Assembly (NCBI GenBank): GCA_904063045.1
Contig: CAJFCJ010000002.1
Coordinates: 3,591,891-3,655,890 of the forward strand
Direction of reading: 5' to 3'
Length of the DNA: 64,000 nucleotides
DNA from: Dimorphilus gyrociliatus
Lineage: Eukaryota > Annelida > Polychaeta > Dinophilidae
Shown here: positions 35,512 to 46,819 of the stretch, piece after piece
How positions within the stretch are numbered: position 1 is the stretch's first letter
How the letters are laid out: each line of letters starts with the position of its first letter
Notes under the pieces: model-generated
Databases searched by the model: none
Seen by the model: only the letters and a program-made list of their open reading frames with translations
Told to the model about the DNA's origin: nothing
Position numbers and translations under genes: made by a program

Positions 35512-37693
35512 CTAATTCTGAATTAATCTCTCAGTTTGTTCCCTATCTCCATCTCTGGATCTATAAAGAAGAACATTTACACATATATATATATATTAGT
35601 ATAAATTTATAACTATAAATAAATCATTTGGTAAATATGACAAATAGTATCTATAAAAGAATTAAAATTTTACCTTATAAAATCATTTCGACGGCAAAAT
35701 TTCTGAAAGCATTTTTTCAAACCCAACAAAACTGGATCATAATTGTCGAAATGGGATAAAAATGTAATTGCAAAGAAACTAAAAACAATAGGAATAGTTC
35801 CTACGTAAAACGGCCATTTATATTTCGCCTAAAAAGAAAAAAAGAAAAAATTCAAGGTTTGTTTAATTGTTTTCCAGTAGTATTATAAAGCAACTTACGG
35901 ATTTAACAATAATATCGGCAAGCATCGAAAGTGGAACTGTAAGACTAAGTGAAAAAGTTCCCACAAGTGATGAGGTAAGAAAACATCCCCTGTTTACAAT
36001 AAAAATTCCATTATAGAGAATTAGAAATTTTCCATGAAAGGTATAAGTGACTTCTTGAAAGAAGTACCTACCAAAGCCAAAATAAATCACTTAATACAGT
36101 GCCAATCAACCCATTAATAATCAAATATAACCACAAAGTTTTATCTGGCCATCGAAAAGGTTCTACTTTAGTTGCGTCCAAAATAAAATATCCAGGCCAT
36201 AATAACAGACATATAAAAAGACCGACGAATCCGAAAAACATAGGCACATTCAGTTTATCTTCATGATCTACTTTTCGCTTTAATAGAACTAAATATACTG
36301 CATACATTAAAGCACTGAGCAAGGACCATAATATATCCATGGGAACACCTTTTCCAAAATTCAGCTCGGATAAACATACCAGAGTCACTCCTCCTATTCC
36401 GAAGAGAACACATACTAATTTCGATAGTGTAAATTTATCGTTGGTATTCGAAGGGAAAATTGCAGCTAGTATTAATGTAAACACTGATGAAGTCGATGAT
36501 AAAACATTAACGACTCCAGCAGCACCAGTTTTGTCAAGGGCCTCCTGATACGAAAATTGAGCGAGAAAATAGATTATAGAGAAGAGGCAGGCAATTTTTG
36601 CAACTTGTTTTGCTGGTAAACTATTAGAATTACGTAATCTAGTTGCCTGCGCTTGTTGATAAGCTGTATAGGATAACCTAGCCAATGAGGCATCATCAGC
36701 TATTGACTCTGTTTAGGAAGATAAATTCTCTTTAAATTTTAGTTAGCTAAACTGCATTTATTACCTGATAAACAGCGTACTTCTGATAGTCGATTAAATC
36801 TTACTCGTCTGGGATTAGACGTTGGAGAATAATCAATGTTTGATTCATTTGAAGAAGATCTCTCAAACTTTACAGGAACATAAATAGGTTCACTCTGCAA
36901 AAATATAGAAACAACTAGAACTGAAATTAGAGAAACTTGAATAAAAAACTAAATAACTCCTCAATATTTCTAACAATACACCTTTTTCATTTTATATAAA
37001 ATCTATGAATTGGAATGTTTTATCTCTTCATCTAAAATATTGAATAATATCCTACTAGTAATTAAAAGTAAAAAAATACTCTTTTCTTATTAATAAACAT
37101 CAATAAACTGATACGGGTAATTGCTCTTATATCGTAGACTAAGTAAATTTTCTGTATGATCAGCATATCTCCCAGGTTTATTGCATTCGCAAAGAAATAC
37201 GTTTCTATACAATTTATTATAATAAAGTGTCAGTGTTTTAAATAAGTAATTATTTTACGCAGTTGTAAAAATTTTACACTTTTGGGATAGTATGTAAAAG
37301 ATAGAAGTTCAAAGAGAATTTGAATTCTATCTTCTATAGTTAATAATTATTAATATTACAATACTTCCCATTTCATATATTTTCTATTTAAACAATAATT
37401 AAAATACTTACTAAAGTTTGCTCTTCATCTGAACTTCCATTATTGATTGCTATTTCGCACCTATGCTTTTTACATTTATCTCTCCATTGCTTGAATAGTA
37501 AGAATCCAAATAAGTAGAGCATAAACATACTATTCTTAAGATAGGTACTGAAAAATGGTTTTGGATATTTCTCCGCCTGGAATATATACTTGGTTAATTC
37601 AGAAGATGCCACCCAAATTATAGCGACCAGGAGCAGAAGAATTATACCCACAACATGCCTCTGAGTACGATTTGTTAATTCTATCCCCAACAT
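35512..37693 (-). CDS. SLC35F5: SLC35F5-like drug/metabolite-superfamily transporter
   Basis: Ten-helix membrane carrier of the EamA/DMT superfamily, closest in pattern to vertebrate SLC35F5, whose substrate is not firmly known. Six exons (37693-37412, 36894-36765, 36708-36072, 35989-35899, 35828-35674, 35560-35512) give 353 residues. IWVASSELTKYIF in helix 1 is the family hallmark. A charged cytoplasmic loop (about 70-155) follows helix 2. Later blocks YQEALDKTGAAGVVNVLSST, GGVTLVCLSE, NGLIGTVLSD and GCFLTSSLVGTFSLSLTVPLSM match SLC35F5, and the tail keeps the EQTERLIQ ending. It is shorter than the vertebrate protein mainly because the N-terminus and loop are reduced. The last exon encodes only 16 residues. 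It lies between the two inverted lectin/WSC paralogs. Confidence 0.88.
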
Positions 37694-38582
37694 TGATGAT
37701 CATAACTTCTCACATACTTAGACAAGTATTTGCATTCAGTAAGGAATAAACTGCAAAATAGTTGTATTGATCGAAAAATAAGGAAACCGTCTGTCGTGGG
37801 CGGAAACACAACATTCAGCCTGCCCGAATTTTATTCCAGTCTCAAATACCTATGTATTGCGATGTCTCTAAATGGCGCCAAAGTAGAAATTTAGAAAAAT
37901 TGACAATTTGATAATCATTCATATTTTAGAGAGTATTTTTGCCTTAGTAATTTGAAAAATAGGATATTCTATTGTTATATATTGATTTCAATCTGGAATT
38001 TTTTAATAGATTCTTTCAATTTTGCAATTAACTTCCTTTTAGCTTATGTTATGTTTATCAACATGCAATAGTTATGATAATATCAGCGCTATTTGTTAAA
38101 AATAATAATTTTATCATAAAATTTAAATGAACCCTCTTTACATACCATTAACGGCAGCCGTAACAACTCTCACTATGATCAAATAGTTTAGAAGTGTAGT
38201 GTCCAACAACAATGCCATCTACTGTACTTTCTTAGTCAATATTTCCATCTTAAAATAAACATGAATACTGCCGCGAGTATACGTTTCAATACATTCTATT
38301 GTAACAATTGAAATATATCTAGTAAATTCATATTCAAGAGTACAATACCGTAACAAATCTATATTAAAGTAAGTTTGAATTTTTGGAATATAGATTGATT
38401 TAGAAGGCAAAGCCTGTACACATATGCGTCTATTTCTAGTACAGATACAATATAATAAACATTCTACAGATATAAATAAACTGAATAATCTCAAGTCTAG
38501 CCTAAATCTATAACATTTTTTATTCAATCAATGATGTCGTTCCGAAATCCGTTTGGTTCTTTTTTCTCTATTTTTCTATAAA
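37694..38582. other. Intergenic, part of a diverged direct repeat
   Basis: Upstream flank of the SLC35F5-like gene, then non-coding sequence. The part from about 38231 to 38540 resembles 39300-39590 (see repeat). The minus-strand open frame 38219-38527 falls inside this repeat and is not called as a gene. Confidence 0.4.
38231..38540. repeat. Diverged direct repeat, copy 1
   Basis: Aligns by eye with about 39300-39590. Shared anchors include TATTCAAGA, a TATATTAA segment and AAATCTATAA near the right end, in the same order and spacing, with many substitutions and small indels. The nature of the unit is unknown. Confidence 0.5.
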
Positions 38583-38900
38583 CACAATCCAGAGTATTAT
38601 CTTTAAAATAGATGTCAATAAATCTATTTTGCGTTTTATCTTTTTCTTCAATTTCTGTCCTTTGTTCCAATAATAAATTGGCTCCTTTCAAGTACATATT
38701 AGTGAATTTTTTTCATCCAATGCTTTTATACTGTTCCATTTCCATTGGACGAATAAAATCGTGAACTGGATTGTCCTGTAAAGATATTACAGAGGCTAGT
38801 AGCATTATAGAGGCTATTTGCGCATAAATATTCTCAAAGTCATGATAGCATCCTCGAAACTCCAAAATTGTTAAAAGTGTCTGTTCTTTCATTCTAGATA
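38583..38900 (-). pseudogene. Sulfotransferase pseudogene fragment
   Basis: On the minus strand, 38706-38595 translates to MYLKGANLLLEQRTEIEEKD followed by KTQNRFIDIYFKD. This matches residues about 322-355 of the intact sulfotransferase at 28398-29675 (MCLKGTNLLLEQREELEEKD, then KTENRFIDVYFKD). Upstream of it a weaker match covers the region around the 3'-phosphate site (LLASVISLQDNP), interrupted by an in-frame TGA near 38720. Both the N-terminal PAPS loop and the C-terminal end are missing. It is a decayed copy of a related sulfotransferase, not a processed copy of the exact neighbour gene, since the weaker part resembles other members of the family. Confidence 0.78.
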
Positions 38901-39299
38901 ACCTTTTTGAACCGTAATTTTAGTTTTATACCCGAAACAAAGACTTGCTTTTAAAACTATAAAAAGAAGTAGGATATGAAAGAGATAACATAATGATAAT
39001 TTGCCTCTTAATTCGTGATTGTAGCAACGTTGTTTAATACTGCAAAGTGGTAATGTGTGAATGAGCTCGTTGTATGTTTGATATAGTATTGAAAGGAAAT
39101 GATTATATTTCCTACATAAAATTCATAGCCCCGAAATACTCGGAGATAAAACTATCAGAAATGATTTTAGATTTATCATATATGTTGATAATATCTTCTT
39201 TGTTTCTTCTTTTTCATCTCTTCTCTAAGTAATTTAAAAGATGGCGCTAGTATTCGATAAAATAATTAAGAACATCTTTCTTGTTTTATTTCAGCTAGA

Positions 39300-39590
39300 C
39301 AATACTATGTCTTATAAAGTAAAATTAATATGTTATACTAGAGCCACTAAAATACATTTATAAATATCATATTCAAGAATATAGTACTATACACAATCTA
39401 TATTAATACAGATTAGAATTTGTTGAATATGAATAAATGGTGTGATTAAATTTTCTACGTTTGAAGATATTCTTATAAATAGAGAAAAAACGTTATGAAC
39501 TTCTTAGATATAAAATAAACGAATAATCTTATATCTTGTCTAAATCTATAATATTTTGTATTTTATCAGTGCCGTCATCTCTAGATTTAA
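39300..39590. repeat. Diverged direct repeat, copy 2
   Basis: Second copy of the unit at 38231-38540, in the same orientation. The sulfotransferase fragment lies between the two copies, so the duplication may have included or followed insertion of that fragment. Confidence 0.5.
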
Positions 39591-40285
39591 CAAGTCGTAT
39601 AAATGTATTTGCGATATATAGTTCGTACGAAAGTCAACAACAAGAAAAACCTTCGTACAAACTCTGTCAAGTGTAACCATACTATGTGTTTTCTTCTTCC
39701 TATAATTTAACTGTTTAGTTATGCATATTTAAGGAAATATTGCTTATCAATCAATTACTATGACGTCTATTTTAAATAACCCTTGGGTATTCTTCGAATT
39801 AGACATGGTTTGTTATCTGTCAAAATTTATCAAATATCCCTAATTCGACCTATTTATATGCAAATTCTAAAGGTTAATGAGCAGAAAAAATGATTCTTAG
39901 TGATTTCTTTACTAAAATGATATTTAAATCTCTCTTTTTTCTTCTTGTTGACAAAAGTATGAAAATTTACAGTGAAAATGACTAAAAAAAGACAGTTTTA
40001 TTATAACAATGAATAACGCATAGCGGTATTCTATGAGAAATACGAAAAGAATCTGATATTAATTTACATAAAAGAATTTTTTGGAATTTGTAAACATGTC
40101 AATTTCAATTATTCACAAAACTAGAAAATAATAGAAAAGTTATGAATATAAATATTTTCAATATAAAAATATGAATACTTCTTATTATTTCGACTTTTTA
40201 AATTATTATATTTGTACTTTTCTTTTGTTTTCAAACTTAAAAATTGTATGATTTGTAATAAACAGAGAAGTTTTGAAAACGCAAC

Positions 40286-40288
<3 letters not shown>

Positions 40289-40325
<37 letters not shown>
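40289..40325. repeat. TA microsatellite
   Basis: Uninterrupted TA dinucleotide run of about 18 units. Confidence 0.9.
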
Positions 40326-40331
<6 letters not shown>

Positions 40332-40602
40332 TATGTTACTGCACTCTTTTAAAGCAGTTTTCAAAACCGAAATGTAAACCATTTGCCATTATCCTTTGGC
40401 TAAGTCATGTAAGCACAGAAGAAAGATTTTACGGTATAAAAAATATTTCATTGAATGTATATAGTATGTATAGTTAATACACAATGAATAAATACAATTT
40501 ATAAATTCAATAATAGACTGATATAAACAAAAATCATTAATATAGTCTAACAATTTTATACATCGAAGCTTAACCGAAAAAAAAAGACTCTTCTATTCCT
40601 GT

Positions 40603-43005
40603 TTAATAATTAAATTGTTCATTCTTTAAGCCCTTGTCTTCATTTTGAATTATTTGATTTTGAAAATAATTAACATTGTTAGTTTGATCTTGCAATTCTA
40701 ACGTTCCATCACTATTCGCTATCTCTTCTTCCTCTGTTGTTTTGGCAATTAATACGTATGCAAGCACCCTCATAATACCACCAATAATGGCAGCAACAGC
40801 CAAACAAATGACAATTATAACACCTGAAAAATATTTATTAAATAGTAAACGGTATTTTTTTAAATATTTTCTTTCGATATATTACCTATATCTAGCTCAA
40901 GATTGGCACTTTCCTTGATATTCGATGCCTTAAGAATAGACTGAGATGTACTTTTAGTTGAGATTGTTGGGTTAACGGTTGTATTAATGGGTATTGACGT
41001 TTCAAAGGTATCTCGTACAGTTGGTTTATCACTTTTTGAAGGAACTTTCTCAGTTGATAAGCCAGTTTTTTTTGTAGATTTTTCTATAACTTTACCGGTG
41101 GTAGACTCTGGCTTAGGCTTATCAGTAGGTGTCTTGGTAGTCTTAGGCTTATCAGTAGGTTTTTTGGTAGACTTAAATGTTGTAGTTAGCTTAGTTGTAG
41201 GCTTTGTCGTGATTGTCTTTATTTCTGTTAAGATACAGAAAACACTAAATATACCTCAATAAGAGCGGAAAAAATTACCTGACATGCACAAGACACCATT
41301 GTCTTTGCTCATATCGTTGCAATCAATATCTACCCACCCAAATTCTCCTCCTTGATTTTCTATATCAATATTTAGAGCAAAACAATTTTCCTTTGTGCTA
41401 AATGCAGTACTCTTAAGAAACCTCGAAAAAATCATTGATGTATTTGTAGTCGTCCATGTATATTGTCTATTCGAAGCGCCAATCCAGAAATACTCATTTT
41501 TATAAGACGTTTCATGAATTTCTGAAATACGGGTAAATAATTCTTTACTATCAATAACAGCTAAATCTCCTCCAAGTGAATAGCATCTGTAATCATAGAT
41601 ATTATCTTTACTTGTTGATAATTAAAAATTGGATTACTTACGAATCTCTAGCTTGAAACCAATTATCAAATAACTGTCTATTGAAATTAATACATTTGTT
41701 CACAGAGTCTATCCAAGTATATTTCTTTGATTCACAACCAGCTTTGTCAACCTCTGTTTTATAATGTAATTTAACATTTATGATTATAAACCATTAAAAC
41801 TAATACATACTAGTGAGTTCACATAAGGCACTTCTATCTGGTTTAAAGCATTCTTGATCGTCATATCTTGAACTGCTTTTTAATAAAATACAGTTATGGC
41901 TGTCTCGGTCTTCCTTATCTCTAGCCCATGAAGGTTGGTTGTAATCAAATATCGAGAAGATACCTTATTGAAAGATATTGAAAATTGTAACAAAAATTCT
42001 GAATAATAAATCATTCTCACCATCTGTTCTATAAATTGCAGATACTGAACGATCATTGTTTGAACCACAAAAGTAGTCACGATAATTAGATTTTCCTTCT
42101 AGCTGAGTGCAACGTTTTGAACATCTACTTGGAGAGCTTCTATCAAGTATATTATCACAATAGCAGTCAGTAAAGTGCTAAAAAGACAAAATACGTTTAC
42201 TTTTCATTATTATTTTTAACATTTATTTATAAATAAGCAACAAACCTGCGGCTTATAACCATTCTCTTTAACGCTAGCATAGCTATAGCCTTTGCTCTTA
42301 CAATCTTGAATACATTTTTCAGGTGTCATTTCACGATTACTGTCAATAAATGTTTTAAAATTTGAAATATAGCATCCCTGTTGTAATAAAGGCCGTCCAT
42401 CTAATTTTATCAAAATTAATATATGTTAATCAGTTATCTTTTAATGAAATTATTAAAAAACAAACCTATATATTGAAAATCTCCGCCTGCACTCTCTTTT
42501 CCAGCAAGAATGAAATTAGGACGATAGTCAACAGGATTTTTCAACTTGTACTCTCTTCGAATACTAGAAATATATATAAGATAGTTTTTGTTACAAAATT
42601 TTCAAATTTTCACTTACTGAGCTGATACAGCCAGACTTTCACCAAAATTCGTGATCTCAGCTAACTTAAATCCACGAGAGGAACACAAGTCTTTTGCAAT
42701 CAAGAAATTTAATGGCGGAAGTCGATTATCATCCGCTTGAGGAAGAAACACAAAACACTTATTGCTTTGGTCAATTCCAATGCCTTTTATTTTTCCCTCA
42801 TCTTCGCAGTCAACAATATTTTGTCCTGAATATTTGAAACAATTATTAATACTTTAATAGTTGAAAAATGTTGAATGAACTTGTGTAAAAATCGAGCCAA
42901 GCTCTTATAAGATATTATATTCTTACCTGAACACACCCTAATCGATAAAATATTTAAATATATAAATATGAAGTATAGTTTCAATTGAAGATTACTCGAT
43001 ACCAT
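40603..43005 (-). CDS. Lectin/WSC gene B: membrane-anchored paralog with WSC nested in a C-type lectin domain
   Basis: Ten exons on the minus strand: 43005-42927, 42825-42618, 42563-42466, 42400-42246, 42177-42021, 41963-41811, 41753-41642, 41586-41279, 41224-40886 and 40823-40603. They give 609 residues. Order: signal peptide (1-26); first half of lectin domain 1 (CSSRGFKLAEI, FILAGKESAGGDF); WSC (129-232, CYCDN, YFCGS); second half of lectin domain 1 (NQPSW, DDQEC, ALCE); lectin domain 2 (about 285-423, WIGASNRQYTW, WVDIDC, VLCM); a Thr/Lys/Pro-rich stalk with KPTDKPKTT-type repeats (424-536); a membrane helix starting GVIIVICLAVAAIIGG; and a 45-residue acidic/Asn-rich tail. Exons 1, 3, 5, 6 and 7 have exactly the same lengths as in gene A (79, 98, 157, 153, 112). 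It is likely a cell-surface glycan-recognition receptor; ligand unknown. Confidence 0.85.
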
Positions 43006-43122
43006 TGCTTGTTTGTCTATAATTTACTTTAATTTATCCGAAGGAGTAAGCTTGTACGAATATACTGATATGAACTAGGCGATTAAACGACTTAGAAATG
43101 ACTATAAAAGATATTCCACGCC

Positions 43123-43188
43123 TGACTCATAAAGACCTGCCCACGCTGATTGTGTTCTGAACGGAAAGACCGACCCTTGTACCACGTG
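43123..43188 (-). promoter_or_regulatory. CACGTG + TGAGTCA promoter pair, lectin/WSC gene B
   Basis: Read on the minus strand, CACGTG (43188-43183) is followed after 59 bases, start to start, by TGAGTCA (43129-43123), 124 bases before the ATG. It is the counterpart of the pair in front of gene A. The surrounding sequence is much less alike, which points to selection on the two sites. Confidence 0.5.
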
Positions 43189-43317
43189 ATCATATCACAA
43201 TTTCAATGCACCTGTTTTGCACTATAGAACAAGTAGAACTCTTAAGATTTGTACAATACTTTTCCATTCATTTCTCCTTTTTCCTTTTTGCTATCATTCA
43301 GAAAGTTTATATAGAAC

Positions 43318-43346
43318 TTTTTCCTTTTCGAAGGGAAAAGGAAAAA
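43318..43346. repeat. Perfect 12-bp inverted repeat with 5-base loop
   Basis: TTTTTCCTTTTC (43318-43329) and GAAAAGGAAAAA (43335-43346) are exact reverse complements. It lies about 310 bases upstream of lectin/WSC gene B. Function unknown. Confidence 0.7.
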
Positions 43347-44930
43347 TATAACAATGTTACGCAATAATTAATATTCTCTTCGAAAAGGGTGTGAGTAAAG
43401 TAAATATTATGTGTTTTTCTATTTCTATTCGAACAATATCCTTCTAAGTATTTAAAAAACTAAATTTCCCAGGAAACATGTTAAAAACTCTGTTATATTA
43501 AGACTTTATACAAGAGAGGCGAAATGCTTATCCTTCCATATAGCTAATCTTATAATCCTTTTAAAAACTATTCATTCCTAAAGTTTCTATAATCAGAGAT
43601 AATAATAGTATATAATATTAATTAATGAAATGCAGAACTAGGGGTATGAATATCTATTTACGATTATCCTTATTTTTTTAATGATAAAAGATCACAATTG
43701 TTTTTCCTTCTCTCCTTCTTTTTAATAATTAGTCTATTCTATCCCTCATAACCTTTCTCTCGTTATCATTTTTTAACATTCTGACTGGATTATTTCTAAT
43801 ATTAATCGAGAAAATATATCTAACACATAAGTGAAAAGTTATATGATGGTAAGAAAGTGAGGAAAGTACTTTATGAAATACTCAACACCTTGTTATCTCT
43901 TCCCTCTTTCGCTGAAAAAATCACTAGAGACTTTAGGAATTTTCTCAGCTATGATAAGACTTTTTTATGCGAGAAAAAACAAGAAAAGGCTTCTTTCGAG
44001 AGTGAAATCTCTTAGGAATATTCTACATAATATCTGGAAATTTCTTATCCCAATGGCATATAATTTATCCTCTGGCAAAATTTATCTTAGATTCTTAAAC
44101 ATTAACATGATAATTAATTATTAAGAATAGATTGAAACTGACCAATCAGAATCAATCTAAATGTGAAACTCTAAGTTAGGCATTCAAATGAGTGAATTTA
44201 GAAGGTTGAAATGGAGTAAATAAGTAAAAGATAATAAAAGGAATCAGCTGAGAAACTTCAGCCTGATTAATTAAAGTGAAGCTAAGGTAAGATTTTACCT
44301 AATTAACTTATATTTAAAATGCGCGTATTATTAGAATACATCTCTCTCTTAACCTTATCTTAATAAGTTATTATGCAGTATATATAATAACACTTATGCT
44401 TAAAACGATTATTAATTTAATTAGTGAGACATTAAATTCGTAGGGATATTAGACTTTTACTTTTTAAAAAAGAAATGTACGCAACACTATATATACACTG
44501 TCTATATATCATTAACTCAGTTATTTAGTTAATAAGATAGTCCTATATCGATAGGTATGAATTTGTTTATATAGGTCAAACAACCATGCTAAGCATGCTA
44601 GAAACATATAAGCTGCTGATAAGCGTTAAAGAGCCCGAAGCGAGAACAGCTGTAAAATTAATTCCAGATTTTCGAGTGGCTAATCAACAGTTTTCTGCTG
44701 CGGTTTTTTATTGTTTCCAACCGCAAACATCAAAAGATATTGTTTTGAAAACAAATAAAATATATAAATTCCAAAAAACTGGAAACTATATTTAAGCGTT
44801 GTACGTAGTTACATCTCAGTAAAAGATTACCAAACTAAAAGACAGTTTTTCCTCCTCTAAATCAGCCCTTTATTTCCTATACCAAGGTGCAAATTGACTC
44901 ACACTACAAGATTCTTCTGCCAACATAACA

Positions 44931-46229
44931 ATGATTCTTCTCCTGTTCCTACTTTTATTTTGTTCCGGAGTGAAATCATTTTCGAAAATTACTCAATGTG
45001 ATTCCTCACCTCTGTGTCGTTGCGTAGTTAATGAGAAGGGTCTCATTCAAAGAGCAATTTGCGGAAGTATTAATGGATATTTGCCTCGTCTCCCAAAAAC
45101 ACCATACGTTCTTCCTTTAGTTTCTTTTGCATATGCTGACTTGAGTCATCTTCCAGCCTATGCCTTTGACGGTGACAAAGTACAATCGTTGGATTTGCAA
45201 GGTAACTCATTTGAAATTGGTTTGAATATTCTAGCATTTCAAACAAAAACAACAAATTTTCTACAAACACTTAATTTGGAATGGTGTAAAATACGGCAAC
45301 TTCGACATCAAATATTTAAGGGATTATACAATTTGAAAAATTTATCCTTAAGTGATAATTCATTGAATATATTACCAGGTGGATTATTTAAGGATTTGAG
45401 GAATTTGGAAAGCTTAAAGCTATCTGGAAATCCTATATGGATAATCCGTCCTAATTTATTTCTTCCCTTAGAGTCTTTAATACATTTAGATATTGGATAC
45501 TGTGCAATAAAATCAATAGAAAAGGATTGGTTTAAAACCATGAAATACTTAAAGCATCTGGATCTAAGAGGAAATCGCATTAAAAACATACAGCCTTTTA
45601 TTTTTGATCAATTGTCACAATTGGAAAAATTATACTTGGGTCATAATTCATTTTTTCGACTTCAGAAAAGGGCTTTATCTAATCTTAGGAATCTTACTGT
45701 TTTGTCAGTTCACGAAGGCTCCTTAGCACTTTTAGACGTTGGAGCAATGGATGACTTAATTAATCTAAAATTTCTCGACTTATCAGATAATAACATTGAG
45801 CACATTCAGGCAGGAGCTGCGGATGTTCCATCAATTGAAAGACTAAACTTAGACGGTAATTATTTACGAACATTACCATTGGATATTAATAAGATGAAAA
45901 ATTTGAAATACTTGGACGTCTCTTATAACCGTTTGGAGACATTTTCATTCTGTTTATTTAAAAGAATAAAAGAACTAAAGTTTTTAAACCTTAGAGAAAA
46001 TCCATGGAATTGCAGGTGCAAATTTTTGTATGTTGTTGACAATTTACGAACAAAAGTCAATTCTCTATGGCCTAAAGAGGAAAGACACCCTGGCAAATGG
46101 AGTTTTATACCCGGAAGATGTGAGAAACCACCTAAAGCTAAGGGAAAATTCTTAATTGATTACCTACACGAACCGAACGTTAATTGCACTTTAGAAAACA
46201 TGGTCTCCCGTTGTTTCTTCCAGGTTTAG
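44931..46229 (+). CDS. Secreted leucine-rich-repeat protein
   Basis: Intronless 432-residue extracellular protein. There is a signal peptide (MILLLFLLLFCSGVKS) and then an N-terminal cysteine cap (CDSSPLCRC...C, residues 23-44). About ten to eleven typical 24-residue LRRs follow (for example LKNLSLSDNSLNILPGGLFK, LKHLDLRGNRIKNIQPFIF, LKFLDLSDNNIEHIQAG), closed by a C-terminal LRRCT cap (NPWNCRCKFLYVV, with later cysteines in GRC and NCT). No membrane helix or GPI signal is apparent, so it is probably secreted, unless the CAG|GTTTAG at the very end is a splice donor to an unseen exon. LRR proteins of this type mediate adhesion or receptor recognition; the specific role is unknown. Confidence 0.85.
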   Translation: MILLLFLLLFCSGVKSFSKITQCDSSPLCRCVVNEKGLIQRAICGSINGYLPRLPKTPYVLPLVSFAYADLSHLPAYAFDGDKVQSLDLQGNSFEIGLNILAFQTKTTNFLQTLNLEWCKIRQLRHQIFKGLYNLKNLSLSDNSLNILPGGLFKDLRNLESLKLSGNPIWIIRPNLFLPLESLIHLDIGYCAIKSIEKDWFKTMKYLKHLDLRGNRIKNIQPFIFDQLSQLEKLYLGHNSFFRLQKRALSNLRNLTVLSVHEGSLALLDVGAMDDLINLKFLDLSDNNIEHIQAGAADVPSIERLNLDGNYLRTLPLDINKMKNLKYLDVSYNRLETFSFCLFKRIKELKFLNLRENPWNCRCKFLYVVDNLRTKVNSLWPKEERHPGKWSFIPGRCEKPPKAKGKFLIDYLHEPNVNCTLENMVSRCFFQV

Positions 46230-46819
46230 TATCTAATTAAAATATCCAAATTTTTCTTTGCTAGTCCTCCTAAGAGAGAAAAGAAGGAGCCTTTCTTCTA
46301 CAGCAGTACCTTATTTTGAAGGAATAACTGATTAATCTGTTAATCTATTATTAGTGCGAAATGTATAAATATATTTGACTTGTGTGAAATTTTCTCTTTG
46401 CCCTAAAAAGTTAATTTTTTATGTTGTTTGAAATAAATTCTATCTTTTCCCTTTCGTATTCAAAGTTTTTCTTTTACATTTGATTTTCTGTATAGAGAAA
46501 ATAATGCGAAATTTATCAAATGTAGAAGCAAATTATCAATGGAATTTGTTTGTTTTTCCTTAGGGATTTTAATCTCATATAGGTGATGGAAACGTTTCGA
46601 TAACTGCCAGAGTATTTCTATTAATAAAATACAATTACAAAGTTTATAGAGATATCAAAAAATCCTAAGACCATATATCATTCATTTGTGCATCATAAAT
46701 TACATTCAAGGAAAAATATTAAAAATAGAAATGCGAAATTATTTCTTCAATTGTTGAGTAAGCTTGCTATAAGGAAAAATATATACAGTCCAATAATTGA
46801 AAAGACAATAAAAATATTC
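46230..46819. other. Intergenic between convergent genes
   Basis: Short AT-rich 3' flanks of the LRR gene (plus) and KCTD9 (minus). No gene seen. Confidence 0.4.

Larger units (their letters stand above)
38901..40602. other. Intergenic with repeat copy 2 and TA tract
   Basis: No gene seen. Holds the second copy of the diverged direct repeat (about 39300-39590) and a TA microsatellite (about 40289-40325). The right end is the 3' flank of lectin/WSC gene B. Confidence 0.4.
43006..44930. other. Intergenic between divergent genes
   Basis: About 1.9 kb between lectin/WSC gene B (minus) and the LRR gene (plus). It holds gene B's promoter motifs (43123-43188) and a 12-bp-stem hairpin (43318-43346). 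Open frames at 43873-44124 and 44586-44795 look random and were not called. Confidence 0.45.

Noticed and set aside
38219-38527. 102-codon minus-strand open frame
   Set aside because: Lies inside a diverged non-coding direct repeat; the other copy does not keep the frame.
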